Source of the DNA: an uncultured Bacilli bacterium
GTDB taxonomy: Bacteria > Bacillota_I > Bacilli_A > RF39 > UBA660
Direction: 5' to 3'
Length of the DNA: 36,247 bases
Assembly: GCA_944358495.1 (NCBI GenBank)
Contig: CALVRF010000002.1
Coordinates: forward strand, 1 to 36,247
Under the pieces are notes generated by a model. That model saw only the letters and a program-made list of their open reading frames with translations, was not told where the DNA came from and did not search any database. Numbering within the stretch: position 1 is the stretch's first letter; each line of letters begins with the position of its first letter. The translations under genes and the position numbers were made by a program. Below, piece by piece: positions 14,594 through 23,984 of this stretch.

Positions 14594-16240
14594 ATGAAAA
14601 AAATTTATTTGTTATTTTTTATGTTAATTTGCTTATTTACTATACCAACAGTTAAAGCTAATACTTTAGATAGTATTGATACCGATGTTTATATCGATGA
14701 AAATGGCCATGGGCATGTTACGGAAGTGTGGAAGTTAACTGCTGATGAAGGGACTGAAAGCTATCATTCCTTTGGCAATCTAGAAGATAGACAAATCACT
14801 AATTTCACCGTATCTAGAGATGGCCAAAATTATACGTCGATAAATAATTGGAATGTTGATGCCACAAAACAAGAAAAAGCCAATAAAAATGGAATTAATT
14901 ATACTAATGATGGGTTAGAACTTTGCTGGGGCATTGAATATGGTAGCCATACCTATACGATAAATTACACCATTAATAATTTGGTATGGCAGTATGATGA
15001 TAACCAAATCTTATATTTTGCTTTTTTACCACAAAATATGAATCCGGCTCCGCAAAAATTGGATATTACGGTTAGAACTGACCAAACTATTAAAGATATT
15101 AAATATAGTTCATACGGTTTTAAAAGCGAAAATACCATCACTAATGGTGAAGTTAACTTTTTAAGTGATGGAAAGTTAAGCTCCAAAGAATATGCTGTTA
15201 TTTTAATTGGTTTTCCGCAAAATACTTTTAACGGCTTACAAATCACTAAACAGGGAACATATGATGATGTTGCCAATGAGGCGTTAAAAGGTGCCACCTT
15301 AAATAACGATTCATCTTTATTAGAGGTTTTACTTCCAATTATTTTCGTAATTGGTATGTTCGTTTTAGTCTTTGTTATTAATTTCATGGTTTTACGTAGT
15401 AAAGACCGTTATGATGAAAGTGAGTTTAACATTCCTAAAAAAGTTAACAATTTTAGAGATATTCCTTTTAATAAAGATATTATCGAAGCCTATTTTATTG
15501 GTCATAGAAAAGGAATAATTAAACAAGAACATATTATGGGCGCTATTCTATTAAAATGGCTCAAACAAAAACAAATAGAAATGGTCGAGACCGAAGGTGG
15601 ACTTATCGACTTTAATAAAAATGATAATTATTATATTGATTTAAACAATTTAACTGGTAGTTCCACTTATGATGCCGAAAACAAATTAAAAAGCTTTTTA
15701 ATTGAAGCTTCTGATGATAATAAACAGTTAACTCCTAAAGCCTTTAATAGTTGGTGCCGAAGAAATTATACTAGGGTAAATGATTGGTTAAAAGATTTAG
15801 AAACCGAGTCTAGAGATATTCTTGTAGATAAAGGGTACATTATTGAAAGCACAGAAAATTACACTAAAAATAAAACCCGTAAAGTTTTTAAATTCACTAC
15901 CAAATTGCAAGATGAGTTTATTAAATTAAAAGGATTAAAACAATTTTTAGAAGATATGTCAGCCATCGATGAAAAGAAAGCTATTGAAGTTCATCTTTGG
16001 GACGAATATCTAATATTTGCCGAAAGCTTTGGTATTGCTGATAAAGTTGCCAAACAGTTTAAAGATTTCCATCCGGTAGAATATGAAAATAACTACAATT
16101 ATTATCATAGTTATTTATGGATTAGTACTTTTAGTTATTCGGCTACCACTGCAGCTACTAGTGCTAGTAGTGGCGGTAGTTTCTCTGGTGGTGGTACTAG
16201 TTCTGGTGGTTTTTCATCCGGCGGAGGAGGGGTTAGATAA
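14594..16240 (+). CDS. DUF2207 membrane protein with Gly/Ser-rich tail
   Basis: 548 residues. Signal peptide (1-22, ending VKA), a large extracellular DUF2207 beta domain (to about 235) beginning IDTDVYIDENGHGHVTE, one clear membrane helix (about 242-268), a cytoplasmic helical region, and a C-terminus of Gly/Ser repeats ending GGGGVR. The layout fits the DUF2207/YciQ-like family, whose function is unknown; only one strong transmembrane helix follows the ectodomain, fewer than in many relatives. The gene follows gmk after 45 bases. Confidence 0.85.
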   Translation: MKKIYLLFFMLICLFTIPTVKANTLDSIDTDVYIDENGHGHVTEVWKLTADEGTESYHSFGNLEDRQITNFTVSRDGQNYTSINNWNVDATKQEKANKNGINYTNDGLELCWGIEYGSHTYTINYTINNLVWQYDDNQILYFAFLPQNMNPAPQKLDITVRTDQTIKDIKYSSYGFKSENTITNGEVNFLSDGKLSSKEYAVILIGFPQNTFNGLQITKQGTYDDVANEALKGATLNNDSSLLEVLLPIIFVIGMFVLVFVINFMVLRSKDRYDESEFNIPKKVNNFRDIPFNKDIIEAYFIGHRKGIIKQEHIMGAILLKWLKQKQIEMVETEGGLIDFNKNDNYYIDLNNLTGSSTYDAENKLKSFLIEASDDNKQLTPKAFNSWCRRNYTRVNDWLKDLETESRDILVDKGYIIESTENYTKNKTRKVFKFTTKLQDEFIKLKGLKQFLEDMSAIDEKKAIEVHLWDEYLIFAESFGIADKVAKQFKDFHPVEYENNYNYYHSYLWISTFSYSATTAATSASSGGSFSGGGTSSGGFSSGGGGVR

Positions 16241-16250
16241 CCTCTCTTTT
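16227..16250 (+). terminator. Terminator of the DUF2207 gene
   Basis: Stem GAGGGGTT / AACCTCTC (one G-T pair), loop AGAT, TTTT tail; contains the stop codon. Confidence 0.75.
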
Positions 16251-16254
16251 AATA

Positions 16255-16280
16255 TACAAAAAAAAGAGCCAAGGCTCTTA
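16255..16280 (-). terminator. Terminator of rpsD
   Basis: On the minus strand AAGAGC / GCTCTT with loop CTTG followed by eight T residues; overlaps the rpsD stop. Confidence 0.8.
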
Positions 16281-16880
16281 TCTGTTGTAGTATTCAATGA
16301 TCAATGCTTCATCAATATCCGCATTTAATTCACTACGTTCTGGCATTCTTACATAAGTTGCTTCCATTTTCTTATCATCATAAGAGATATATTCAACTCG
16401 GTTATGTAAAGCGTCTAAAGAAGATTTAACAATTGCTAATTCTTTATCTTTTTCCATTAAACCAATAACATCACCAGGTTTAACGATATAAGATGGAATA
16501 TTAACTCTTTTACCATTAACGGTTATATGGCCATGGTTAACTAATTGTCTCGCACCTTTTCTTGTCGTAGAAAAACCAATACGATAAACTAAATTATCTA
16601 GACGGCTTTCTAATAATTTAAGTAAGTTTTCACCATGAACACCTTTCATTTTACCAGCTAATTCAAAGAATTTTTTGAATTGTTTTTCATTTAAACCGTA
16701 CATGAATCTAACTTTTTGTTTTTCTTGTAATTGAATACCATAGTTAGAAAGTTTCTTTCTTCTGTCTTGGCCATGTTCACCAGGAACATAAGGTTTCTTA
16801 GCTAATTCTTTGCCATTTTCTAAAACCGAAAAACCAAGTCTTCTTGCTTTTTTGTACATTGGCCCAGTATATCTTGCCAT
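16278..16880 (-). CDS. rpsD: 30S ribosomal protein S4
   Basis: 200 residues. Starts MARYTGPMYKKARRLG and lacks the four-cysteine zinc site (C-minus type). The S4 RNA-binding domain spans about 91-153 (SRLDNLVYRIGFSTTRKGARQ, split by LVNHGHITVNGKRVNIP). It is a primary 16S rRNA binder. The ATG at 16880 follows GGGAGG; an in-frame GTG six codons upstream is not the start. It is a stand-alone gene, as in Bacillus, with its own promoter and a long leader. Confidence 0.98.
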   Translation of the reverse strand: MARYTGPMYKKARRLGFSVLENGKELAKKPYVPGEHGQDRRKKLSNYGIQLQEKQKVRFMYGLNEKQFKKFFELAGKMKGVHGENLLKLLESRLDNLVYRIGFSTTRKGARQLVNHGHITVNGKRVNIPSYIVKPGDVIGLMEKDKELAIVKSSLDALHNRVEYISYDDKKMEATYVRMPERSELNADIDEALIIEYYNR

Positions 16881-17030
16881 ATATTTTCCTCCCTTCACCG
16901 AGTGAGAGGTTATCTTATCAAATTACAGGGTGTATTAAATTAATATCTCCGCCAAGCAGCTAACGAAGGTAACCCCTATAGGAAATAAACACATTGTAAT
17001 TCAAATAGATAACGCTGCTTTAACTCGTGC
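16881..17030 (-). promoter_or_regulatory. Long structured rpsD leader, probable S4 autoregulatory RNA
   Basis: About 150 bases lie between the promoter and the start codon. Distant segments pair: GTTATC with GATAAC and AATTACA with TGTAATT, enclosing a G+C-richer core (TAGGGGTTACCTTCG, GCTGCTTGGCGG). Firmicutes rpsD is known to be repressed by S4 binding its leader; matching this sequence to that RNA family is inference. Confidence 0.55.
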
Positions 17031-17036
17031 TTCTTA

Positions 17037-17065
17037 ATTATATTATGTTTTCCCTTATAAGTCAA
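17037..17065 (-). promoter_or_regulatory. rpsD promoter
   Basis: Minus strand TTGACT (17065-17060), 17-base spacer, TATAAT (17042-17037). Confidence 0.75.
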
Positions 17066-17163
17066 TACCAAACACTATAAAATAATATGAATAATTTATA
17101 AAAATATAACAAAATCCTACAAATATAGACAAAAATATGCTAAAATTATGATAGGTGGTAGAC

Positions 17164-18903
17164 ATGAATCAAACAATGATTATTACAATCGCTAGTTGCG
17201 TGGTTGTATTTATTCTTATAATTGTCATATTAATCGTCCGTAAAAGTAAAAAGAAAAAGAAATATAAAAAACTACTAGAAGACTTAGAATATGAAAAAAA
17301 CCAGCTCGCATCTGCTCCGGTTGGGCCTGAGCTTGCTAAAGTTGAATCATATTTAAAAAATGAAAAACTTGAAGTTATGTATCAGGACTGGAAAGAGCGC
17401 TTAGATGATATTAAAGAAATTCGTATTCCTAAAATTACGGACATGCTTATCGAAGCCGAATATTCACTTTCACAAACCGATTATAAAAGTACAATGTATA
17501 AAATCGCCAAGTTAGAAATGGAGATTTATAAAGTTCGTACTAAATCTGAGTTTTTATTAGATGAAATCAAAGAATTAACCACTAGTGAAGAACGCAATAG
17601 AGCAGTTATTACAAAATTAAAGACTAGATATCGTGAAGTTTACGAAAAATTTATCGATACAAAATCTGAATTTGGAGATATGGCAACTTCTGTTGAACTT
17701 CAATTTGAAAACATTTCTAAACGTTTTGAAGACTTCGAAAACATTATGGATAAAAATGCATATGAAGAGCTTAATAGTATCGTTAGTGCGATTGAAGAAA
17801 TGTTAAAGCATATCGAAGTTATCGTTGAAGAAATGCCAGCAGTAGTTCTTATGGCAGAAGGAATTCTTCCAAGAAAAATCAAAGAAATCACTGAAATTTA
17901 TAATAAAATGGTCGCCGAGGGTTATCCTTTAGATTATTTAAATATTGAATTCAATGTTGAAGAAGCTAATAAAAAAATCAAAGATATTTTAGACCGTGCT
18001 AAAGTTTTAGATCTCGAAGATAGTGTCTTTGACTTAAAAGTTTTAACCGATTATTTTGAGTCGTTATTTACTGATTTTGAAAAAGAAAAAATTATTAAAT
18101 CTGAATATGAAGAAGCTAATAAAACATTAAGTAATAAATTAGAAAAAACTAATCATTTAGTTACTGACATTTTTCAGCAGTTAGACGAATTAAAGCGTTC
18201 ATATGATTTAAAAGAGGAAGACATCAAAGCCTTAGAAGAAGTCAAAACTGAATTAGAAAAATTAAACAGTGACTATGAAGTGTTAAAAGGGCATACTAAT
18301 AACCATACTTTTGCCTACTCAAAATTAACAGAAGAAGTAGAAAGTTTAGTAATTCGTTTAGCTGGTATTGAAGAAAAACTTGATAAATCAATCAATGTCA
18401 TCGGTAGTATGCATGACGATGAAGTTCGAGCTCGTCAGCAATTAGAGGAAGTTAATGTTTTATTAAAAGATGCTAAAGGACAAATTAGAAACTATAACTT
18501 ACCAGTAATTCCTAATAGCTATTATGTTGAGTTAAAAGAGGCGAGTGAAGCTATTAGAGAAATTGTTAAAGAACTAGACAAAAAACCATTAACTATTGAA
18601 GTTTTAAACACAAGGGTTGATACTGCCCGTGATTTAGCATTAAAACTTTTCGGAAAAACCAAAGAAATGATTAAAACCGCAATGTTTGCCGAAATGGCCA
18701 TTGTTTATGGTAATCGTTATCGTTCATCAGAAAAAGAATTAGATCGTAATCTCAGTTATTCAGAAGTTTTATTTAATAAAGGCGAATATAAAAAATCTTT
18801 AGAATTAACAATTAATTCATTAAACAAAATTGAACCAGGGATATATGAAAAATTATTAGATTTTTATAGTGAAGATAACTCTAAAGAAAGTAATGTTACT
18901 TAA
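17164..18903 (+). CDS. ezrA: Septation ring formation regulator EzrA
   Basis: 579 residues. One N-terminal membrane helix (about 6-26) with a lysine-rich cytoplasmic flank, then four spectrin-like coiled-coil repeats running to the end. Family landmarks include VESYLKNEKLEVMYQDWKERL, split at the helix, and a C-terminal ALKLFGKTKEMIKTAMFAE region. EzrA restrains FtsZ ring assembly at poles and takes part in division at midcell; it is confined to Firmicutes/Bacilli. The ATG at 17164 has AGGTGG; the GTG at 17155 is inside that site. Divergent from rpsD. Confidence 0.93.
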   Translation: MNQTMIITIASCVVVFILIIVILIVRKSKKKKKYKKLLEDLEYEKNQLASAPVGPELAKVESYLKNEKLEVMYQDWKERLDDIKEIRIPKITDMLIEAEYSLSQTDYKSTMYKIAKLEMEIYKVRTKSEFLLDEIKELTTSEERNRAVITKLKTRYREVYEKFIDTKSEFGDMATSVELQFENISKRFEDFENIMDKNAYEELNSIVSAIEEMLKHIEVIVEEMPAVVLMAEGILPRKIKEITEIYNKMVAEGYPLDYLNIEFNVEEANKKIKDILDRAKVLDLEDSVFDLKVLTDYFESLFTDFEKEKIIKSEYEEANKTLSNKLEKTNHLVTDIFQQLDELKRSYDLKEEDIKALEEVKTELEKLNSDYEVLKGHTNNHTFAYSKLTEEVESLVIRLAGIEEKLDKSINVIGSMHDDEVRARQQLEEVNVLLKDAKGQIRNYNLPVIPNSYYVELKEASEAIREIVKELDKKPLTIEVLNTRVDTARDLALKLFGKTKEMIKTAMFAEMAIVYGNRYRSSEKELDRNLSYSEVLFNKGEYKKSLELTINSLNKIEPGIYEKLLDFYSEDNSKESNVT

Positions 18904-18939
18904 AAACAATTTTAAGTTCATAGCCTAAAATTGTTTTTT
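18902..18939 (+). terminator. Terminator of ezrA
   Basis: 12-bp stem AAAACAATTTTA / TAAAATTGTTTT, 11-base loop, then T residues. Confidence 0.8.
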
Positions 18940-18956
18940 GCTGAAAAAATAAAAGA

Positions 18957-18988
18957 AAAAATTGCTAACAACTTTATTAGCAATTTTT
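18957..18988. terminator. Terminator of the SASP gene (symmetrical)
   Basis: Stem AAAAATTGCTAA / TTAGCAATTTTT with an 8-base loop; T-runs on both strands. It lies downstream of the minus-strand SASP gene. Confidence 0.8.
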
Positions 18989-19006
18989 CTATAGACAAAT
19001 AATTAA

Positions 19007-19210
19007 TTATTTAGAATATTTAGAACCACTTAATTGTTGTTGACCCATTTGTACAAGTCTCTTAGTGATTTCTCCACCTACAGAACCATTAGCACGGCTA
19101 GTAGCATCTGGACCCATATTAACGCCTAATTCGTTAGCAATTTCATATTTCATTTGTTCAATAGCTTGTTTAGCACCAGGAACAACGATTTTATTGTTAT
19201 TACTTGTCAT
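19007..19210 (-). CDS. Small acid-soluble spore protein, alpha/beta type
   Basis: 67 residues from the ATG at 19210, which has AGGAGGTG in front; the frame extends further only by chance. The hallmark region is complete: the GPR protease cleavage site in YEIANELG, then GPDATSRANGSVGGEITKRL. These proteins coat spore DNA, switching it to an A-like form and protecting it from UV. Together with spo0A at 29686 it shows that this genome encodes sporulation. Upstream, a CACACTA on the minus strand resembles a SigG -10 element, but the spacing to a GTATT is short, so the promoter is uncertain. Confidence 0.95.
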   Translation of the reverse strand: MTSNNNKIVVPGAKQAIEQMKYEIANELGVNMGPDATSRANGSVGGEITKRLVQMGQQQLSGSKYSK

Positions 19211-19285
19211 ACATTTCACCTCCTGTACATTAATATAGTGTGTACATTTGGTGATATAATACATTTTTTTTATTGGAAATTTTTG

Positions 19286-20452
19286 TTAAAGCAAATCATC
19301 AAAATTATCGGCTTTAAAATTAGAAACCACTTCGATATTATCTATACATTTATTAATTAATCGGTCAACTTCTAATTCTTTTTCATATTCTATACATTTA
19401 TTTAATTTAGGATTAATAACTGGATGTTTTGGGACAAAAATTGTGCAGCAATCTTCAAAAGGCAAAATGCTAGTTTCATAAGTTCCTATTCTTTCAGCAA
19501 TATTAATAATTTCTAATTTATCCAAACAAGCAACAGGTCTAATTACTGGCATATTAGTTACATTATTAATACAACTCATACTACTTAAAGTTTGACTGGC
19601 AACTTGGCCAATACTTTCACCATTTACCATTATTTTAGCCCCAATTTTTTCTGCATATTTTTCACCGATTCGGTACATCATTCTTCGCATAATGGTTATC
19701 ATATAATTGTCAGGACATTTTTTAAAAATTTCTTCTTGGATTTCCGTAAATGGTACCACATGAACTTTTACATGTCCTGAATACTCATTTAAGATAGATG
19801 CTAATTTTAACACTTTGTTTTTAGCCTCTATACTAGTGTGTGGTGGAGACTCGAAATACAAACACTCGACATTAACGCCACGTTTTAAAGTTAAATATCC
19901 AGCTACTGGGCTGTCAATACCACCACTAAGCATTAATAAGCCAGTGCCTTGGATACCAACTGGATAGCCACCCGCACCTTTGATTTCATTAGTATAGACA
20001 AAAGTTCCATTTTTCCTAATCTCTACCGTTAAAATAATATCTGGATTATGAACGTCAACTTTAAAGTTAGAGTTTTTTAAAATCATCGCTCCCAATTTTC
20101 GACTAAATTCCATCGATGGAATTTCAAAACTTTTGTCTGCACGGTTAGTTACTACTTTAAAAGTTTTCTTATTTTTATCCATAATTTCCAAAGACTTACT
20201 AAAAACGTCTTCAAGATTATTATTAACCTTATGGCAAATAACTATACTATATATTCCAAAAACCTTTTTAAGCTTTAAAGCTACTGATTTTACATCATCA
20301 CAGATAATATACATGCGCACTCGGTCTTTAATAATTCTAATGTCATCATTAACTATCCTTCTAATATTCTTTTCTAAAGTATCAATAAAAAATTTTCTAT
20401 TATCCTTTTTAGTAGTAAGCTCACCATATTTAATTAAAATCAAATTGTCCAT
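19286..20452 (-). CDS. thiI: tRNA 4-thiouridine synthase ThiI
   Basis: 388 residues. NFLD/THUMP N-terminal half (1-165) beginning LILIKYGELTTKKDNRKFF, then the PP-loop ATPase motif LSGGIDSPVAGYL (about 174-186). There is no rhodanese tail, as is usual outside enterobacteria. The conserved PFEDCCTIFVPKHP segment supplies cysteines. It adenylates U8 of tRNA for sulfur insertion and may also serve thiamine synthesis. A cysteine-desulfurase partner is not adjacent. The start follows GAGGTAA. Confidence 0.96.
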   Translation of the reverse strand: MDNLILIKYGELTTKKDNRKFFIDTLEKNIRRIVNDDIRIIKDRVRMYIICDDVKSVALKLKKVFGIYSIVICHKVNNNLEDVFSKSLEIMDKNKKTFKVVTNRADKSFEIPSMEFSRKLGAMILKNSNFKVDVHNPDIILTVEIRKNGTFVYTNEIKGAGGYPVGIQGTGLLMLSGGIDSPVAGYLTLKRGVNVECLYFESPPHTSIEAKNKVLKLASILNEYSGHVKVHVVPFTEIQEEIFKKCPDNYMITIMRRMMYRIGEKYAEKIGAKIMVNGESIGQVASQTLSSMSCINNVTNMPVIRPVACLDKLEIINIAERIGTYETSILPFEDCCTIFVPKHPVINPKLNKCIEYEKELEVDRLINKCIDNIEVVSNFKADNFDDLL

Positions 20453-20475
20453 AAATTTACCTCACTTCTTAGGCT

Positions 20476-20504
20476 ATTATACCTTTAAAAAAAAGAAAAA
20501 TCTA
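20476..20504 (-). promoter_or_regulatory. thiI promoter
   Basis: Minus strand TAGATT (20504-20499), 17-base spacer, TATAAT (20481-20476). The -35 lies within the clpP terminator stem. Confidence 0.5.
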
Positions 20505-20525
20505 GAACAATTCTAGATTTTTTAA
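20496..20525 (-). terminator. Terminator of clpP
   Basis: AAATCTAGAA / TTCTAGATTT stem with a three-base loop and T-run; separates clpP from thiI. Confidence 0.8.
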
Positions 20526-21088
20526 ATAATTTTATCGATGATTCCATATTCTAATGCCTCATTAGCATCTAAAAAATAATCTCTTTCTGTATCTTCTTCT
20601 ATTTTCGACAAATCTTGACCCGTATTTTTACTTAAAATTTTATTAAGTTTCTTTTTAAGTTTTAAAATTCTTTCCGCAGCAATCTTAATTTCTGTAGCTT
20701 GACCTTGAGCACCGCCTAATGGTTGGTGAATCATAACTTCACTATTAGGCAAACAGTATCTATAACCTTTTTCACCGCAAGATAATAAAAATGCCGCCAT
20801 ACTTGCTGCCATACCAATACAAATGGTTGATACTTTGCTTTTTACAAAATTCATTGTGTCATAAATTGCCATGCCTGAAGTAATACTTCCTCCTGGAGAA
20901 TTGATATAAATACTAATATCATTATGGTTTACTGAGTCTAAATATAATAATTGTCCCACAATACTATTAGCTAAATTATCATCAATTTCTCCACTTAAAA
21001 TAATAATTCTATCTTTTAAAAGTCTACTATATATATCATATACTCTCTCACCATCACTACTTTTTTCAACCACATTAGGTATCAACAC
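20522..21088 (-). CDS. clpP: ATP-dependent Clp protease proteolytic subunit
   Basis: 188 residues. Serine peptidase forming the 14-subunit chamber used by ClpX/ClpC. Catalytic S96 in GMAASMAAF, H121 in MIHQPLGG and D near 171 (TERDYFLDANEALEYG, split) are in place. The start is GTG (21088) at a suitable distance from GGGAGG; TTG directly follows. It is about six residues shorter at the N-terminus than Bacillus ClpP. No CtsR box was seen in the short upstream gap. Confidence 0.96.
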   Translation of the reverse strand: MLIPNVVEKSSDGERVYDIYSRLLKDRIIILSGEIDDNLANSIVGQLLYLDSVNHNDISIYINSPGGSITSGMAIYDTMNFVKSKVSTICIGMAASMAAFLLSCGEKGYRYCLPNSEVMIHQPLGGAQGQATEIKIAAERILKLKKKLNKILSKNTGQDLSKIEEDTERDYFLDANEALEYGIIDKII

Positions 21089-21148
21089 AAAAAATCGCCT
21101 CCCAATATTATAATAAGTGTAAATGAGAAGTTTTATTCACCCAAAAAA

Positions 21149-21177
21149 GTGACAAATTAATATATTTTTGATAAAAT
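21149..21177 (+). promoter_or_regulatory. Promoter of the TGS-uridine kinase gene
   Basis: GTGACA (21149-21154), 17-base spacer, TAAAAT (21172-21177), followed by an AAGGAGGG ribosome-binding site. Confidence 0.55.
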
Positions 21178-21204
21178 AAAAAAAGAGAATAAGGAGGGAC
21201 ATGC

Positions 21205-22866
21205 ATGATTAAAATATCTATTAAAAGCGAAACTCCAAAAGTAATTGAAGTTCCTGCAGGAACCACATTGTATAATATTAGTAAACAATGTCAAGCTGAC
21301 TTTAAATTCCCGATTTTAGCGGCCACTTTAAATAACGTTTTAGCCAATTTAAGTAAAAAAGTTTTTACTGATAGTGTTGTCGAATTTTTTGATCGCACTA
21401 GTGAGGTCGGAAACCGCGTATATTCGCGCAGTTTAGAGTTTTTAGTGACTACTTCAGCTTCTTTAGTTCTAGGGCCTAAAAGCGATGTTTTGGTAGACTA
21501 TTCTCTAGACAATGGTATTTATTGCGAAGTAACTAATAAAACTTTAAGCGAGAATATCATGCACGCTATCGAAAATAAAATGCTCGAATTAGTTCAAAGA
21601 AAAATACCTTATGAATTTGTTCCTGTAACTAAACTAGATGCTATGGACTATTTTGAAAAATGCGGACAAATAGATAAAGTAGAAAATCTTAGATATATTA
21701 GCAATTCTACTGTAAAACTTCATAAAATTGGAACCCATTATGATTATTTTTTTGGCCCAATTGCCCATGATACTGGACAAACTGATATTTTCAAATTAAC
21801 TTATTTAGATCAAAATAGTTTTATTATCAGTTATCCAAACATGAAAAGGCCTGAAGATGTAGCTAATTATATTCATCATCAAAAGCTTTTTGAAGAATAT
21901 CATCGTTATCAAACATGGAGTCGAAAAGTAAACCTTAGCTTATCATCAGACTTAAACAAATTAGGAACTTTGGGAAAATATAATGAAGCTATCAATCTAT
22001 CAGAAACTCATTATAATGATCAATTATCTCTAGTTGCTGAAGATATTAATCAAAAAATTGATAGAGTGAAACTTATTTTATTATCAGGGCCTTCATCAAG
22101 TGGGAAAACAACAACAGCTAAAAAATTAAAAATTCACTTAAAGGTAAGGGGGGTAACTGTTCATGAAATATCCCTAGATGATTATTTTATTGATAGAGAT
22201 AAAACTCCAAAAGACGAAAATGGTAACTATGATTATGCTAATTTAAAAGCTTTAGATCTAGATTTATTTAATGAACATATGCAAAAACTTCTTAGTGGGG
22301 AAGAAGTATTATTACCCAAATATGACTTTACTAAAGGAAAACAAGTTTTTGCAAATGATTATTTGAAGCTAGAACAAGGAGATATATTATTAATAGAAGG
22401 TATACATACCTTAAATGATGAATTAACTAAATATGTTCCCAGAGAAAATAAATATAAGATATATTTAAGTCCATTAACTCCTTTAAAAATTGATAACCAT
22501 AACCGCGTTCATACTTCAGATGCAAGGAAATTAAGAAGAATAGTTAGAGATAATAACTTTAGAGGAACTAGTGCTGAAGAAACTTTGAAAATATGGCCTA
22601 ATGTTATGAAAGAAGCTGAAGATAATATTTATCCCTATCAAGATGATGTTGATATGATTATTAATTCCGCTTTAAATTATGAAATTGGAGTATTAAAAAT
22701 TTATGCTGAGCCATTATTATTTGCCATCAGTGAAGATAGTGAATTTTATCCAGAAGCTAATCGCTTATTAACTCTGTTAAGGAATTTTTTACCAATTTCC
22801 AGTGAATTAGTTCCACCAGACTCCGTTTTAAGAGAATTTATTGGTGGCAGTAATATTGACTATTAG
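21205..22866 (+). CDS. Nucleoside (uridine-type) kinase with N-terminal TGS/ThrRS-like domains
   Basis: 553 residues. The N-terminal TGS-like domain (1-60; VIEVPAGTTLYNISKQ) and a ThrRS/AlaRS second-additional-like domain (about 60-240) are fused to a uridine kinase/phosphoribulokinase domain with P-loop SGPSSSGKTTT (about 293-303), LDDYFIDRDKTP and IEGIHTLN. This fusion is a known family in Firmicutes and Bacteroidetes annotated as nucleoside kinase; the substrate is usually inferred to be uridine/cytidine. The ATG at 21205 follows AAGGAGGG; another out-of-frame ATG lies at 21201. It is 14 bases from gapA, probably co-transcribed. Confidence 0.9.
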   Translation: MIKISIKSETPKVIEVPAGTTLYNISKQCQADFKFPILAATLNNVLANLSKKVFTDSVVEFFDRTSEVGNRVYSRSLEFLVTTSASLVLGPKSDVLVDYSLDNGIYCEVTNKTLSENIMHAIENKMLELVQRKIPYEFVPVTKLDAMDYFEKCGQIDKVENLRYISNSTVKLHKIGTHYDYFFGPIAHDTGQTDIFKLTYLDQNSFIISYPNMKRPEDVANYIHHQKLFEEYHRYQTWSRKVNLSLSSDLNKLGTLGKYNEAINLSETHYNDQLSLVAEDINQKIDRVKLILLSGPSSSGKTTTAKKLKIHLKVRGVTVHEISLDDYFIDRDKTPKDENGNYDYANLKALDLDLFNEHMQKLLSGEEVLLPKYDFTKGKQVFANDYLKLEQGDILLIEGIHTLNDELTKYVPRENKYKIYLSPLTPLKIDNHNRVHTSDARKLRRIVRDNNFRGTSAEETLKIWPNVMKEAEDNIYPYQDDVDMIINSALNYEIGVLKIYAEPLLFAISEDSEFYPEANRLLTLLRNFLPISSELVPPDSVLREFIGGSNIDY

Positions 22867-22880
22867 AAAGGATTGATTAA

Positions 22881-23885
22881 ATGATAAAAGTAGCAATTAA
22901 CGGTTTTGGGAGAATCGGTAGACTTGTTTTTAGAATTATGGAAGAAGATCCAGATTTTGAAGTAGTAGCTATCAATGACTTAACAGACCCTGAACAACTT
23001 GCTTATTTATTAAAATATGATACTTCCCATCGTAATTATTTAACTGATGAAATTACTTACGATGAAAATAATATCATTGTTAAAGGAAGAAAAATTAGAA
23101 TTTATTCTGAGATGGATCCTATAAATTTACCATGGAAAGAATTACAAATTGATGAAGTTTTTGAATGTACTGGCAAATTTACGGCAAAAGAAAAAGCTGA
23201 AGCCCATATTAAAGCTGGAGCCAAAAAAGTTATTATTTCTGCACCTGCCAAAGGTGATGTGAAAACCATCGTTTATGGAGTTAATGAAAACATTTTAGAT
23301 GGTAGTGAACAGATTATTAGTGCTGCTTCATGTACGACTAATTGTCTTGCCCCGGTTGCTAATATTATTAATAAAGAATTTAAAATCAAAAAAGGCTATA
23401 TGACAACCGTTCACGCTTATACCAATGACCAAGCCAACTTAGATGTTGCTCATAAAAAAGGTGCAAAATCAAGAAGAGGAAGAGCCGCTGCTGCTAATAT
23501 TGTTCCAAGTTCAACCGGCGCTGCTAGTGCCTTAGGTAAAGTAATTCCTGAACTTGATGGTAAGTTAGATGGAGAAGCTCTAAGAGTACCTGTAACCACT
23601 GGCTCAGTTATTGACTTAACACTAGAACTAGGAAGAAACACAACCGCCGAAGAAATTAATAATGTTTTTAAGAAATATCAAAATCAAACATTAGGATATA
23701 CTGAAGACCCAATAGTTTCTAGTGATATTATAGGTTCTCAGTATGGTGGTGTAGTAGACGGACTTTTAACTAAAGTTCTAGATACTGAAAATGGCCAGTT
23801 AGTAAAAATCATGGCTTGGTATGATAACGAAATGAGTTATAGTGCTCAAATGGTTAGAACCGCTAAATATTTATTTAAAAATTAA
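22881..23885 (+). CDS. gapA: Glyceraldehyde-3-phosphate dehydrogenase
   Basis: 334 residues. NAD-binding INGFGRIGR at the N-terminus, D33 in AINDLTDP (favours NAD), catalytic C151 in SAASCTTNC and H178 in TTVHAYTND. Oxidises glyceraldehyde-3-phosphate to 1,3-bisphosphoglycerate in glycolysis. pgk, normally next, is 1.6 kb away, separated by a decayed surface gene, a small membrane protein and a prepilin. Confidence 0.98.
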   Translation: MIKVAINGFGRIGRLVFRIMEEDPDFEVVAINDLTDPEQLAYLLKYDTSHRNYLTDEITYDENNIIVKGRKIRIYSEMDPINLPWKELQIDEVFECTGKFTAKEKAEAHIKAGAKKVIISAPAKGDVKTIVYGVNENILDGSEQIISAASCTTNCLAPVANIINKEFKIKKGYMTTVHAYTNDQANLDVAHKKGAKSRRGRAAAANIVPSSTGAASALGKVIPELDGKLDGEALRVPVTTGSVIDLTLELGRNTTAEEINNVFKKYQNQTLGYTEDPIVSSDIIGSQYGGVVDGLLTKVLDTENGQLVKIMAWYDNEMSYSAQMVRTAKYLFKN

Positions 23886-23907
23886 GTTCATTATTTTGAA
23901 CTTTTTT
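23884..23907 (+). terminator. Terminator of gapA
   Basis: Stem AAGTTCA / TGAACTT, loop TTATTT, T-run. Confidence 0.75.
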
Positions 23908-23984
23908 AATGAAATCATTTACTTCATTACCAAAAGTTATATATTTTCTATTTTCAACTGTCTACTTTAAGTATACCACTACAC

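Noticed and set aside
21107..21112. TATAAT on the minus strand just ahead of clpP
   Set aside because: It lies so close to the start that transcription would begin within the ribosome-binding site; not accepted as the clpP promoter.
23875..23960. Minus-strand frame reading TVENRKYITFGNEVNDFI and ending at a TAA inside the gapA tail
   Set aside because: It reads plausibly but is short, overlaps the gapA end and terminator, is preceded by an in-frame stop, and has no start; chance in AT-rich DNA is likely.
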